From Bacteroidota bacterium (GTDB lineage Bacteria; Bacteroidota; Ignavibacteria; UBA10030; UBA8401), in the NCBI GenBank assembly GCA_013361065.1, contig JABWAK010000014.1:1-41896 (forward strand): a stretch of DNA of 41,896 nucleotides, in the 5' to 3' direction. The notes beneath the pieces are model-generated. The model was not told the origin of the DNA. It did no database searches and saw nothing but the letters and a program-made list of their open reading frames with translations. The position numbers were made by a program, and so were the translations under genes. Shown here in pieces: positions 33,414 through 41,335 of this stretch. The number at the start of each line of letters is the position of its first letter. Within the stretch, counting starts at the first letter, position 1.

Positions 33414-34049
33414 TCACTGACGGATGTAGCCGTCGTTCCGGGCGAACTCCTCGACGCTCTTCCGCGAAGACAGGAGCGGCATCACCGTCTCCAGATGCCG
33501 GACGAGGAACCGGAGCCGCTGGTTCTCGGACCGCATGGCGAGCATCGACTGCCGCTGCCGGAGGTCCATGCCGCATTTCTGTACGAGATGGAATGCCCGG
33601 CCCTTCCGGATATCCGCAGCATCCACCTTTTCCACTACGCCGGTGAAGACAGTGGTGATGAACTCGTTATGCAGCCGTACCGCCGTGATGCGCAGCTCCT
33701 CGTCGGTCTCCTCAGGAACATCCTCCAGCCAGGTGACACGCCCGCAATGATACGGATGCGGTGCATCGACGATATTCTGCAGATGGTAACGCCTCCTCCC
33801 TTCTACGACGATATCCATCCGTCCGTCCTCGTACCGTTTCACCACCTCGTGCACGGCAGCGGTGCATCCCACCGTGAGGATCTCGCTCTCCTGCAGGAGA
33901 TTGATGCCGAAGAAGGAATCCGCAATGACGGTCTCGCCGATGAGCGCTTTGTACCGTTCCTCGAAGATATGCAGATGGAGCCTGGACTGCGGAAAGAGGA
34001 CCACATTCAGCGGGAACAGCGGGAGGATCTCGGAGAGGGGTTCGGACAT
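33414..34049 (-). CDS. LON substrate-binding-domain protein
   Basis: A 211-residue cytoplasmic protein consisting of the N-terminal PUA-like domain of Lon protease without the ATPase or peptidase. The family start LPLFPLNVVLFPQSRLHLHIFEERYKALI is very clear, followed by the strand-rich GCTAAVHEVVKRYEDGRMDIVVEGRRRY, and a helical C-terminal bundle. Stand-alone LON-N proteins are common in bacteria and cyanobacteria; their role is not well defined, perhaps as adaptors or substrate binders. It sits 53 bases after the sod gene, with an intervening hairpin, and lacks a clear Shine-Dalgarno. Confidence 0.9.
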   Translation of the reverse strand: MSEPLSEILPLFPLNVVLFPQSRLHLHIFEERYKALIGETVIADSFFGINLLQESEILTVGCTAAVHEVVKRYEDGRMDIVVEGRRRYHLQNIVDAPHPYHCGRVTWLEDVPEETDEELRITAVRLHNEFITTVFTGVVEKVDAADIRKGRAFHLVQKCGMDLRQRQSMLAMRSENQRLRFLVRHLETVMPLLSSRKSVEEFARNDGYIRQ

Positions 34050-34063
34050 TGGAAAGGAAGACA

Positions 34064-34092
34064 GGGTCCGGGACCGTCACGGACCCGGACCC
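34064..34092 (-). terminator. hairpin between sod and the LON-domain gene
   Basis: GGGTCCGGG pairs with CCCGGACCC (9 base pairs, 11-base loop with an inner TCCG/CGGA pairing), 10 bases beyond the sod stop. The minus-strand sequence following is TGTCTTCCTTT. A likely transcript end or processing site. Confidence 0.55.
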
Positions 34093-34102
34093 CGCCTCAT
34101 TG

Positions 34103-34843
34103 TTATTTCATCGCCTGTTCGTACCGGGCGACCACATCATCCCAGTTGATGACGCTCCAGATGGCACCGAGATAATCGGCGCGGCGGTTCTGGTACTTCA
34201 GATAGTAGGCATGTTCCCACACATCGACGCCGAGGATCGGCTTCTTGCCGTCCATGATCGGACTGTCCTGATTCGCCGTGGAAGTGATGACGAGCTTCCC
34301 GCCGTCCACGATGAGCCATGCCCAGCCGGAACCGAAGCGGCCGAGGCCGGCCTTGTTGAACTGCTCCTTGAACGCATCGAGCGAACCGAAGGTGCCGGTG
34401 AGCGCGGTGCCGAAGGCGCTGGAAGCCGGGAATGCGACATCCTTCTTGAGCTGCTGCCAGAACATGGTATGGTTCACATGTCCGCCGGCATTGTTGCGCA
34501 CGGCGCCGCGGATGGACTCGGGAACGGCCGCGAGGTTCGCGATCAGTTCCTCGGCACTCTTCGACTGGAGGTCCGCATGGTCCTTCAGCGCATTGTTCAG
34601 ATTGGTGACATAGGCAGCGTGATGCTTGCCGTGGTGGATCTCCATCGTCTTCGCATCGATGTACGGTTCGAGCGCATCGAGCGCGTAGGGTAACGGTGCC
34701 AGTTCGTGTGCCATGGGTCTCTTCTCCTTGGTGGTGGTTGATTGTTCGTGTGCAAACAGTGTGGCCGGTACGGTACCGGCGGCGATGCCGCCCAGGACGA
34801 GGGCGGATGACGTTCGGATGAATGTTCTGCGGTTCGATTCCAT
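34103..34843 (-). CDS. Fe/Mn superoxide dismutase with a Tat-like leader
   Basis: Converts superoxide to hydrogen peroxide and oxygen. The 246-residue product has metal ligands visible as His in [12 protein letters not shown], His in [10 protein letters not shown], and Asp and His in DVWEHAYY. Gly-Gly before HVNH and STANQDSPI suggest a Mn or cambialistic enzyme. The first 43 residues ([16 protein letters not shown]...) look like a twin-arginine leader, so the enzyme may be exported. However, a strong ribosome binding site (AAGGAG, 9 bases before) precedes an internal ATG at codon 44 ([15 protein letters not shown]), the usual cytoplasmic SOD start. One gene could thus make both forms. It starts 2 bases after sufT and belongs to the Fe-S operon. 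The ORF track extends too far upstream, into sufT. Confidence 0.93.
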   Translation of the reverse strand: MESNRRTFIRTSSALVLGGIAAGTVPATLFAHEQSTTTKEKRPMAHELAPLPYALDALEPYIDAKTMEIHHGKHHAAYVTNLNNALKDHADLQSKSAEELIANLAAVPESIRGAVRNNAGGHVNHTMFWQQLKKDVAFPASSAFGTALTGTFGSLDAFKEQFNKAGLGRFGSGWAWLIVDGGKLVITSTANQDSPIMDGKKPILGVDVWEHAYYLKYQNRRADYLGAIWSVINWDDVVARYEQAMK

Positions 34844-34845
34844 CG

Positions 34846-35196
34846 TCACATCCCCAGGGTCAGCCGTGCTTCTTCGCTCATCATGCTGGTCTCCCAGCGC
34901 GGTTCCCAGACGATGTTCACGTTCGCTTCGGTGACACCGGGGACCGTTTCGGATTTGTGCTTCACCTCCACCGGGATGGACTGCGCGGCAGGACATGCCG
35001 GCGAGGTGAGGGTCATCGTGATGTCGACCAGACCGCGGTCGTTCACTTCAACATTGTAGACGAGTCCCAGTTCATAGATGTTCACCGGGATCTCGGGATC
35101 GAACACGGTACGGATCTGCTCCGTCACCTGTTCCTTGATGATCATCTTTTCGATGGAGCTCAGTTGGCGTTCCGCCTGCGGAAAGGTCGCGTCCAT
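34846..35196 (-). CDS. sufT: SufT, DUF59/MIP18-family Fe-S maturation factor
   Basis: A 116-residue protein of the MIP18/PaaD-like family, thought to help mature or traffic Fe-S clusters. Diagnostic segments are [21 protein letters not shown] and the Cys-bearing [15 protein letters not shown]. It lies 3 bases after sufU and 2 bases before sod. Membership of a complete suf operon makes the SufT assignment firm in role. Its last third, [20 protein letters not shown], carries the Trp-rich tail common in this family. The ATG at 35196 is the natural start. Confidence 0.9.
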   Translation of the reverse strand: MDATFPQAERQLSSIEKMIIKEQVTEQIRTVFDPEIPVNIYELGLVYNVEVNDRGLVDITMTLTSPACPAAQSIPVEVKHKSETVPGVTEANVNIVWEPRWETSMMSEEARLTLGM

Positions 35197-35199
35197 GGA

Positions 35200-35673
35200 T
35201 CAGTCCTTCGCCGATTCAGTTGAGATGGTCGATTGATTGTTGGTGAGTGCGGCATTCAGCGCATGCCACGCCAGACTGGCACATTTGATGCGCGCCGGGA
35301 ACTCGCGCACACCGGCGAGCGCGCCGAGACTGCCGAGCGCCTCGATCCGTTCCTCCGACACAGGATCACCGATTTTGGTCATGATCACCGAGTGGAACTG
35401 TTCGAACAGTTCCTTCGCTTCGGCAACGGTGCGTCCTTTCACGGACGAGGTCATCATCGATGCGGAGGATTTCGAGATGGCACAGCCGTTCCCCTGGAAT
35501 CCGATGTCGGCGATGGTGTCGCCGTCCAGTTTCAGCCAGACATGATAATGGTCCCCGCAGAGCGGATTGTAGCCGTCCGCATCATGCGTGAAGAGTTCGA
35601 GCTTCCGGAAGTTCCGGGGTGTCTTGTTATGCTCCAGGATAACCTGCTGATAGAGTTCGTTCAGTTCGCTCAT
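35200..35673 (-). CDS. sufU: SufU, zinc-dependent sulfurtransferase / scaffold-like protein
   Basis: Accepts sulfur from SufS and passes it to SufBCD. The 157-residue product has the three conserved Cys: NPLCGDH, GNGCAISKSS and RIKCASLAWHAL, plus the nearby Asp (CGDH), which together bind zinc in the SufU class. The 18-residue insertion typical of SufU over IscU is present (TVAEAKELFEQFHSVI region). It starts on the ATGA overlap with sufS, as expected for partners that work as a pair. The C-terminal NNQSTISTESAKD tail is probably disordered. Confidence 0.94.
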   Translation of the reverse strand: MSELNELYQQVILEHNKTPRNFRKLELFTHDADGYNPLCGDHYHVWLKLDGDTIADIGFQGNGCAISKSSASMMTSSVKGRTVAEAKELFEQFHSVIMTKIGDPVSEERIEALGSLGALAGVREFPARIKCASLAWHALNAALTNNQSTISTESAKD

Positions 35674-36923
35674 CCGAAGATCTCCTGCACCTTCTGCAGA
35701 CCGGCCGCGAGTGCATCGAAGTCCGCTGTTCTATTATAGAGCGATATGGACGCCCGCGCCGTGGCCGGGATGCCGAACCGCTGCATCACCGGCTGTGTGC
35801 AGTGATGTCCGGTCCGTATGGCGATCCCTTCCCTGTCCAGGATCGTGCCGATATCGTGCGGGTGGGCATGTTCCAGTACGAACGAGATGACACCGGCCTT
35901 CTGTGCTGCCGTACCGATGATCCGGAGTCCGGGGATGCGTGACAAAAGCGCAGTGCCGTACTGCAGCAATTCCTGTTCATAGGCCCCGATCGCATCCAGT
36001 CCGACCGTATTGACGAAATCGATCGCCGCTCCCAGGCCGATACCGCCGACGATGTTGGGGGTGCCGGCTTCGAATTTGTACGGAAGATCGTTGAACGTGG
36101 TCCGTTCGAAGGTGACGGAACGGATCATATCCCCGCCTCCCTGATACGGCTTCATCGCATCGAGCAGTTCCTGCCTGCCGTACAGGATGCCGATGCCGGT
36201 GGGACCGAACAGCTTGTGGCCGGAGAATGCGTAGAAATCGCACTCCATCGCCCGGACATCCACTTTCGTGTGAGCAACAGCCTGCGCACCGTCCACCAGC
36301 ACTTTTGCGCCGACCGCATGTGCGGCGGTGATGATGCGGCGGACCGGATTGACCGTGCCGAGCGAGTTGGAGATCTGGACGACCGAGACGAATTTCGTCC
36401 TCGGCGAGAGCATCCGTTCGAACTCGTCCATCAGCAGTTCGCCGTTGTCATCCATCGGGATCACCCGCAGCACTGCACCGCGCTCCTCACAGATGAGCTG
36501 CCACGGAACGATGTTGGAATGGTGCTCCATCGCGGAGATGAGCACCTCATCCCCGGCCTGCAGGAAGGTCCTGCCGAAACTGGAGGCGACGAGATTGATG
36601 CCGGCGGTGGTGCCGGCAGTGAACAGGACCTCTTTGGTATCGCCGGCGTTGATGAAGTTCCTCACCTTGCCGCGCGCCTTCTCGTATTCGAACGTTGCCA
36701 CTTCGCTCAGGTGATGGACACCCCGGTGGATGTTGGCATTCTGTTCGCGGTAATAGGTCTCCTGGACCTTGAGGACCGCTTCCGGTTTCTGAGTGGTGGC
36801 TGCATTGTCCAGATAGACGAGCGGCCTGCCATGGACGGTCGTTCCCAGGATCGGGAATTCGTTCCGGATGGAATCGATGGGATATGTCGTTGAGTGCTTC
36901 GTAATGGTCTTCCTTCGGATCAT
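35670..36923 (-). CDS. sufS: SufS, group II cysteine desulfurase
   Basis: PLP enzyme that takes sulfur from cysteine and hands it to SufU. The 417-residue product has VYLDNAATTQKP, EHHSNIVPWQ, the PLP-Lys motif FSGHKLFGPTG, GGGDMIRSV and the active-site Cys in RTGHHCTQPVMQ, all typical of SufS. The annotated ATG (36921-36923) has no ribosome binding site. Instead AAGGAAG lies inside codons 4-5 and just before an in-frame ATT at codon 7 (36903-36905), which would start ITKHSTTYPIDSIRNEF, close to the usual SufS beginning. Initiation at ATT is therefore possible. The gene follows sufD by 27 bases. Confidence 0.94.
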   Translation of the reverse strand: MIRRKTITKHSTTYPIDSIRNEFPILGTTVHGRPLVYLDNAATTQKPEAVLKVQETYYREQNANIHRGVHHLSEVATFEYEKARGKVRNFINAGDTKEVLFTAGTTAGINLVASSFGRTFLQAGDEVLISAMEHHSNIVPWQLICEERGAVLRVIPMDDNGELLMDEFERMLSPRTKFVSVVQISNSLGTVNPVRRIITAAHAVGAKVLVDGAQAVAHTKVDVRAMECDFYAFSGHKLFGPTGIGILYGRQELLDAMKPYQGGGDMIRSVTFERTTFNDLPYKFEAGTPNIVGGIGLGAAIDFVNTVGLDAIGAYEQELLQYGTALLSRIPGLRIIGTAAQKAGVISFVLEHAHPHDIGTILDREGIAIRTGHHCTQPVMQRFGIPATARASISLYNRTADFDALAAGLQKVQEIFG

Positions 36924-36950
36924 CGGACCGATGGTGCACGGTCCGACGGA

Positions 36951-38300
36951 TTATGCATGGACGATCTCTGGCAAGTTGCCGGTGCCGAACTTCCTGCGCA
37001 GATGGTCCACGACGATAGTATCGACGAAACGGCGCAGTACGGGGTCGTCGATCTTCTGCGTGACCTCCGCCGCGAAACCGACGGTGAGGATGCCGCGGGC
37101 GCTCCCTTCGGAGATGCCGCGGGTCTTCAGATAGAACGAATGGGTCTCGTTCATACCGCCGACCGCAGCGCCGTGCGTGCATTTCACATCGTCTGCGAAG
37201 ATCTCCAGTTCCGGCTTGGTATCCACCACCGCCTCATCGGAGAGGAGCAGATTACGGTTGGTCTGTTTCGAATCGGTCTTCTGTGCCTCCGGCTCCACGT
37301 ACACCTTACCGTTGAAGACGGCGCGGGATTTGTCCATCAGAATGCCTTTGAAGAGCTCATGGCTCGGGCATTCGGGATGGATGTGATGCATGAAGGTATG
37401 ATGGTCGATCAGCTGCTCACCGGAGGTGATATAGAGACCGTTCAGGTTGCATTCGGTGGTCTCGCCGCCGATGATCACACTCATCTCGTTGCGTGCAATG
37501 GCGCCGCCGACCGCCAGCGAGAAGACGCGGGAGGTGCTGCGGGGTTCCTGGTGGACGTGCAGATGCTCCACATGGAATGCCTTTTCGCTCTCGCGCTGCA
37601 CCTTCACCAGTTCCACGATGCTCTCACGTCCGGCCGATACTTCGGTGACGACGTTGGTGAGGTTGGTGTTGTCCTGCGCCGAGGCAAAACTGTGCGCGAT
37701 CCTGACCTCCGCCCCCTCCTCCGCGATGATCAGATTGCGGATGTGGGATGCGGCCGGTGCATCACCGGCGGCGGTGGAGATGAACAGCAGATGGACCGGC
37801 AGGCTGGACTTCGTTCCCTTCGCCGCATGGATGAACGCACCGTCATTGATGAAGGCGGTGTTCAGCGCGGTGAACGGGTTCTTGTCGTACGGTGCGTACT
37901 TTGAAAGATGCGCTTTGATGAGGTCGGCATGCGAGCCGTAGGCGGCGATCAGGTTCTTCACCGTCAGTCCTGCCGGCAGGGACTGCAGGCGGGAATGCTC
38001 GGCGGAGAAATGGCCGTTCACGAAGACGATGAGATGCTGTTCCGTATCACCGATGAGCAGCGACGTGACGAGCTCAGCCGGTACGGCCGGGGCCGATGCG
38101 GAATACCGGAACGGAGCACGGGCGATCGGGGTGACATTGGTATATTTCCAGTCCTCCTGCTTCGTGGTCGGGAATCCTTTCCCGGTGAAGACGGAGAGCG
38201 CCGCGGTGCGGACATCGTTCACCCAGTCCGGGCTCTTGGCGGCGCCGTTCTGCTGGAACGTCTGAAACTCGTTAGTATAGTGATTCATTTCGACGGACAT
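36951..38300 (-). CDS. sufD: SufD, Fe-S scaffold subunit
   Basis: Forms the SufBC2D scaffold on which clusters are built. The 449-residue product has the N-terminal GFPTTKQEDWKYTNV motif of SufD, a long right-handed beta-helix region, and the C-terminal DVKCTHGAAVGGMNETHSFYLKTRGIS block with the conserved Cys-His pair, then HLRRKFGTG near the end. It is slightly shorter than SufB and lacks SufB's additional Cys residues. The ribosome binding site AAGGGGAGAGACAC precedes ATG; a second Met (MNHY) follows four codons later. It is 12 bases downstream of sufC. Confidence 0.95.
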   Translation of the reverse strand: MSVEMNHYTNEFQTFQQNGAAKSPDWVNDVRTAALSVFTGKGFPTTKQEDWKYTNVTPIARAPFRYSASAPAVPAELVTSLLIGDTEQHLIVFVNGHFSAEHSRLQSLPAGLTVKNLIAAYGSHADLIKAHLSKYAPYDKNPFTALNTAFINDGAFIHAAKGTKSSLPVHLLFISTAAGDAPAASHIRNLIIAEEGAEVRIAHSFASAQDNTNLTNVVTEVSAGRESIVELVKVQRESEKAFHVEHLHVHQEPRSTSRVFSLAVGGAIARNEMSVIIGGETTECNLNGLYITSGEQLIDHHTFMHHIHPECPSHELFKGILMDKSRAVFNGKVYVEPEAQKTDSKQTNRNLLLSDEAVVDTKPELEIFADDVKCTHGAAVGGMNETHSFYLKTRGISEGSARGILTVGFAAEVTQKIDDPVLRRFVDTIVVDHLRRKFGTGNLPEIVHA

Positions 38301-38312
38301 GTGTCTCTCCCC

Positions 38313-39071
38313 TTACGCTGACTGCAGCATCTCTTCACGGATAAAATCGTATCCGTTCGCTTCCAGCTCCAGCGCCAGTTCCTTGCCGCCCGATTTCACG
38401 ATGCGTCCATGCACCAGCACGTGCACGAAATCCGGCACGATGTAGTTCAGCAGACGCTGATAGTGCGTCACAACGATGGTGGCGTTGGACGGGGATTTCA
38501 GTTTGTTCACGCCGGAGGAGACGATCTTCAGCGCATCGATGTCCAGACCGGAATCGGTCTCATCCAGGATCGCCAGTTTCGGTTCCAGCACCGCCATCTG
38601 CAGGATCTCGTTCCGCTTCTTCTCGCCGCCGGAGAACCCTTCGTTCACGGGACGGTTGATGAAGCTCTGATCCATCTCCACCACCTTCATTTTCTCCTTG
38701 AGGAGTTTCAGGAACTGGAACGAATCGAGCTCCTCCTGACCGCGCGATTTGCGGATCTCGTTCAGTCCCGCTTTCAGGAAGTAACTGTTGCTCACACCGG
38801 GGATCTCCACCGGGTACTGGAAGGCCAGGAAGACGCCGGCATGGGCGCGTTCTTCCGGCTCCATGTCCAGCAGGTCCTGTCCTTCGAAGAGGACCTCACC
38901 CTGGGTCACCTGATAGGCCGGGTGGCCGGAGAGGACCTGGGCGAGCGTGCTCTTCCCGGAACCGTTCGGTCCCATGATGGCGTGCACTTCGCCGGCGTTC
39001 ACTTTCAGATTGATCCCTTTGAGGATCTCCTTGCCGTTCACATTCGCGTGTAGATTCTTGATCTCGATCAT
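38313..39071 (-). CDS. sufC: SufC, scaffold-associated ABC ATPase
   Basis: ATPase that drives conformational change of the SufBCD scaffold. The 252-residue product shows Walker [11 protein letters not shown]-loop [14 protein letters not shown], signature [13 protein letters not shown], Walker [17 protein letters not shown] and the switch His in VVTHYQRLL. The Q-loop [10 protein letters not shown] and signature GFSGGEKKR are specific for SufC among ABC proteins. It starts 72 bases after sufB ends; no terminator is seen in that gap. Confidence 0.97.
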   Translation of the reverse strand: MIEIKNLHANVNGKEILKGINLKVNAGEVHAIMGPNGSGKSTLAQVLSGHPAYQVTQGEVLFEGQDLLDMEPEERAHAGVFLAFQYPVEIPGVSNSYFLKAGLNEIRKSRGQEELDSFQFLKLLKEKMKVVEMDQSFINRPVNEGFSGGEKKRNEILQMAVLEPKLAILDETDSGLDIDALKIVSSGVNKLKSPSNATIVVTHYQRLLNYIVPDFVHVLVHGRIVKSGGKELALELEANGYDFIREEMLQSA

Positions 39072-39143
39072 AATGATTGTCGTTTGTGTTGTTCGTCCGT
39101 TGCCGGAGCGATGGTCAGTGAATAAAATCGTTGCGCGTCCGGA

Positions 39144-40580
39144 CTATCCGACGCTGCCTTCCAGCGAGATGCCGAGCAGTTTCTGTGCTTCCACCGCGAA
39201 TTCCATCGGCAGGTTCTTGAAGACCTCCTTCGCGAAGCCGTTGATGATCATGGAGATGGCGTTCTCGGTATTGATGCCGCGCTGTTTGCAATAGAAGATC
39301 TGGTCCTCGCCGATCTTGGAAGTGGAGGCCTCGTGCTCCACGCTGCTGCTGGAGTTCTTCACCTCGATGTACGGGAAGGTATTGGCGCTGCACTTGTTGC
39401 CGATGAGCATGGAATCGCACTGCGTATAGTTGCGCGACCCGGTCGCATTCTTGCCGATGCTCACCAGTCCGCGGTACGTGTTGTTCCCGCGTCCGGCGGA
39501 GATACCTTTGGAGACGATGGTGCTGCGGGTGTTCTTGCCGATATGCAGCATCTTGGTCCCGGTATCGGCATCCTGACGGTTGTTCACCACGGCGACGGAA
39601 TAGAACTCGCCGATGGAATTGTCCCCCTGCAGGATCACGGAGGGATACTTCCAGGTGATGGCGGAACCGGTCTCGACCTGCGTCCAGGAGATCTTGGAAT
39701 TCACGCCGGCACATTTGCCGCGTTTGGTGACGAAATTGTAGATGCCGCCTTTGCCGTCCTTGTCCCCCGCGTACCAGTTCTGCACGGTGGAGTACTTCAC
39801 TTCGGCATTGTCCATGGCGACGATCTCCACCACGGCGGCATGCAGCTGGTTCTCATCGCGCATCGGCGCGGTGCAGCCTTCCAGATAGCTGACGTACGCA
39901 CCGTCGTCCGCCACGATGAGCGTCCGTTCGAACTGGCCGGTGTTGGAGGCGTTGATGCGGAAATAGGTGGAGAGCTCCATCGGACAGCGGACCCCTTTCG
40001 GGATGTAGCAGAAGGAGCCGTCGCTGAACACGGCGGAGTTGAGTGCCGCAAAATAATTATCGGAGGAGGGGACGACCGAACCGAGGTACTTCCGGACAAG
40101 GTCCGGATGCTCCTGCACCGCTTCCGAGAAGGAGCAGAAGATGATCCCTTTCTCCTTCAGGGTCTCCTTGAAGGTGGTCGCGACGGAGACGGAATCGAAC
40201 ACCGCATCCACTGCCACGCCGCTGAGCCGTTTCTGTTCAGTGAGCGAGATGCCGAGTTTTTCGTAGGTCTCCAGCAGGATGGGATCGACCTCGTCCAGAC
40301 TGTCCAGTTTCTTCACCTGTTTCGGCGCGGAGTAGTAGCTGATGGACTGGTAATCGATCTTCGCATAGGTGAGATTCGGCCAGCGGGGTTCCTCTAAGGT
40401 CAGCCAGTGGCGGAACGCCTTCAGGCGCCACTCGGTGAGCCATTCCGGCTCGTTCTTCTTCTTCGAGATGAGACGGACGACATCCTCGTTCAGACCGGGA
40501 GGGATGGTGTCGGTCTCGATGTTCGTTGTGAAGCCGTACTTATATTCCTGCGATACTAACTCTTCGATGGATTCAGACAT
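39144..40580 (-). CDS. sufB: SufB, Fe-S scaffold subunit
   Basis: The main cluster-building subunit of SufBC2D. The 478-residue product has [17 protein letters not shown], a long beta-helix, and the C-terminal core [20 protein letters not shown] followed by [18 protein letters not shown] and KQRGI, the SufB family signature. It is close to the usual length (about 480). The start codon lies at [17 protein letters not shown], with a GATCTTTGAACA leader and only a weak ribosome binding site. Sixty-one bases separate it from sufA. The core residues needed for cluster assembly are present. Confidence 0.97.
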   Translation of the reverse strand: MSESIEELVSQEYKYGFTTNIETDTIPPGLNEDVVRLISKKKNEPEWLTEWRLKAFRHWLTLEEPRWPNLTYAKIDYQSISYYSAPKQVKKLDSLDEVDPILLETYEKLGISLTEQKRLSGVAVDAVFDSVSVATTFKETLKEKGIIFCSFSEAVQEHPDLVRKYLGSVVPSSDNYFAALNSAVFSDGSFCYIPKGVRCPMELSTYFRINASNTGQFERTLIVADDGAYVSYLEGCTAPMRDENQLHAAVVEIVAMDNAEVKYSTVQNWYAGDKDGKGGIYNFVTKRGKCAGVNSKISWTQVETGSAITWKYPSVILQGDNSIGEFYSVAVVNNRQDADTGTKMLHIGKNTRSTIVSKGISAGRGNNTYRGLVSIGKNATGSRNYTQCDSMLIGNKCSANTFPYIEVKNSSSSVEHEASTSKIGEDQIFYCKQRGINTENAISMIINGFAKEVFKNLPMEFAVEAQKLLGISLEGSVG

Positions 40581-40641
40581 TGTTCAAAGATCCTTGTGAT
40601 GATAACGTTGCCGGCCGAATCAGCGGCCGCGATGCATTCAA

Positions 40642-41013
40642 TTACACGCCGAACGAACTGCCGCATCCGCAGGTTTTGGCCGCCTGGGGATTATTGAAGA
40701 CGAAGCCGCGTCCGTTGAGTCCGTCGCTGAAATCGAGCGTGGTGCCGGAAAGATAGAACATGCTCTTCTGGTCCACCAGGATCCTGACGCCGTGCTTCTC
40801 CAGGATGATATCCTTCTCCTTCACCACATCGTCGAATGCCAGCACATAGGAAAGACCGGAGCAGCCTCCGCCTTTCACTCCCAGGCGCAGGGCATGGGAC
40901 GGCGAGATATTGTTCTTCTCCTTGATCGAGAAGACCTCCTGTGCGGCGCGCTCCGTGAGCACGATATCGTCATCGAGGGCGGTCGGGGCGGCAGCAGTGA
41001 TCGTTTCAGACAT
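40642..41013 (-). CDS. sufA: A-type Fe-S carrier (SufA/IscA/ErpA family)
   Basis: A 123-residue carrier that receives clusters from the scaffold and delivers them to apoproteins. The three conserved Cys are in GGGCSGLSYVLAF and the C-terminal TCGCGSSFGV, and the first follows RLGVKGGGCSG. The Asp-Glu region (DFSDGLNGRGFVFNNPQA) is also conserved. An N-terminal extension of about 15 residues (ETITAAAPTALDD) precedes the core. The ribosome binding site AAGGAGAACAACA precedes ATG. A-type proteins cannot be told apart by sequence alone; sufA is chosen from its operon. Confidence 0.92.
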   Translation of the reverse strand: MSETITAAAPTALDDDIVLTERAAQEVFSIKEKNNISPSHALRLGVKGGGCSGLSYVLAFDDVVKEKDIILEKHGVRILVDQKSMFYLSGTTLDFSDGLNGRGFVFNNPQAAKTCGCGSSFGV

Positions 41014-41041
41014 TGTTGTTCTCCTTCTTGATATGGATCGA

Positions 41042-41335
41042 TTACGAATTCTTTTTTATCGCATAGTCGGCATAGTTCAGCATCCAGGTCTGCATATTGA
41101 GCTTCTTGAAGATATTCCGTTTCTCGAAATGCAGGGCGACCTCGCGCGCGACGGTCTCGGCTTCGGTCATACCGACGCGGACCTTCTTCTTCTTCAGGAA
41201 TTCCATGACGGCGAAGTGCAGGTCCCGGAAGAAGACATTCGAGAGGTGGATCAGCTGAGCGCGCGTCCGCCAGAAGTTGAGGAATTCCACCTGGTTGCCG
41301 ATGATGTACTGGGATTTCTTGAATTTGATATTCAT
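41042..41335 (-). CDS. 97-aa protein of unknown function in the suf operon
   Basis: I do not recognise this protein. It is basic, mostly alpha-helical by composition, has no Cys, no signal peptide and no membrane segment. Notable stretches are FLNFWRTRAQLIHLSNVFFRD, and KKKKVRVGMTEAETVAREVALHFEKRNIFKKLN. It starts on an ATGA overlap with the cysteine desulfurase and ends 28 bases before sufA, so it is translated together with Fe-S genes. It could regulate or bridge the desulfurase, in the manner of the small ISD11- or CyaY-like accessory proteins, but no similarity to either is visible. Confidence 0.72.
   Translation of the reverse strand: MNIKFKKSQYIIGNQVEFLNFWRTRAQLIHLSNVFFRDLHFAVMEFLKKKKVRVGMTEAETVAREVALHFEKRNIFKKLNMQTWMLNYADYAIKKNS

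Noticed and set aside
34844-34996. N-terminal extension of superoxide dismutase in the ORF track
   Set aside because: It overlaps sufT in another frame and precedes the Tat-like leader; the ATG at 34843 has a plausible site and intact gene spacing.
40581-40641. Short GGCCG/CGGCC inverted repeat between sufA and sufB
   Set aside because: Only five base pairs with no U-run; sufA and sufB are expected to be co-transcribed.
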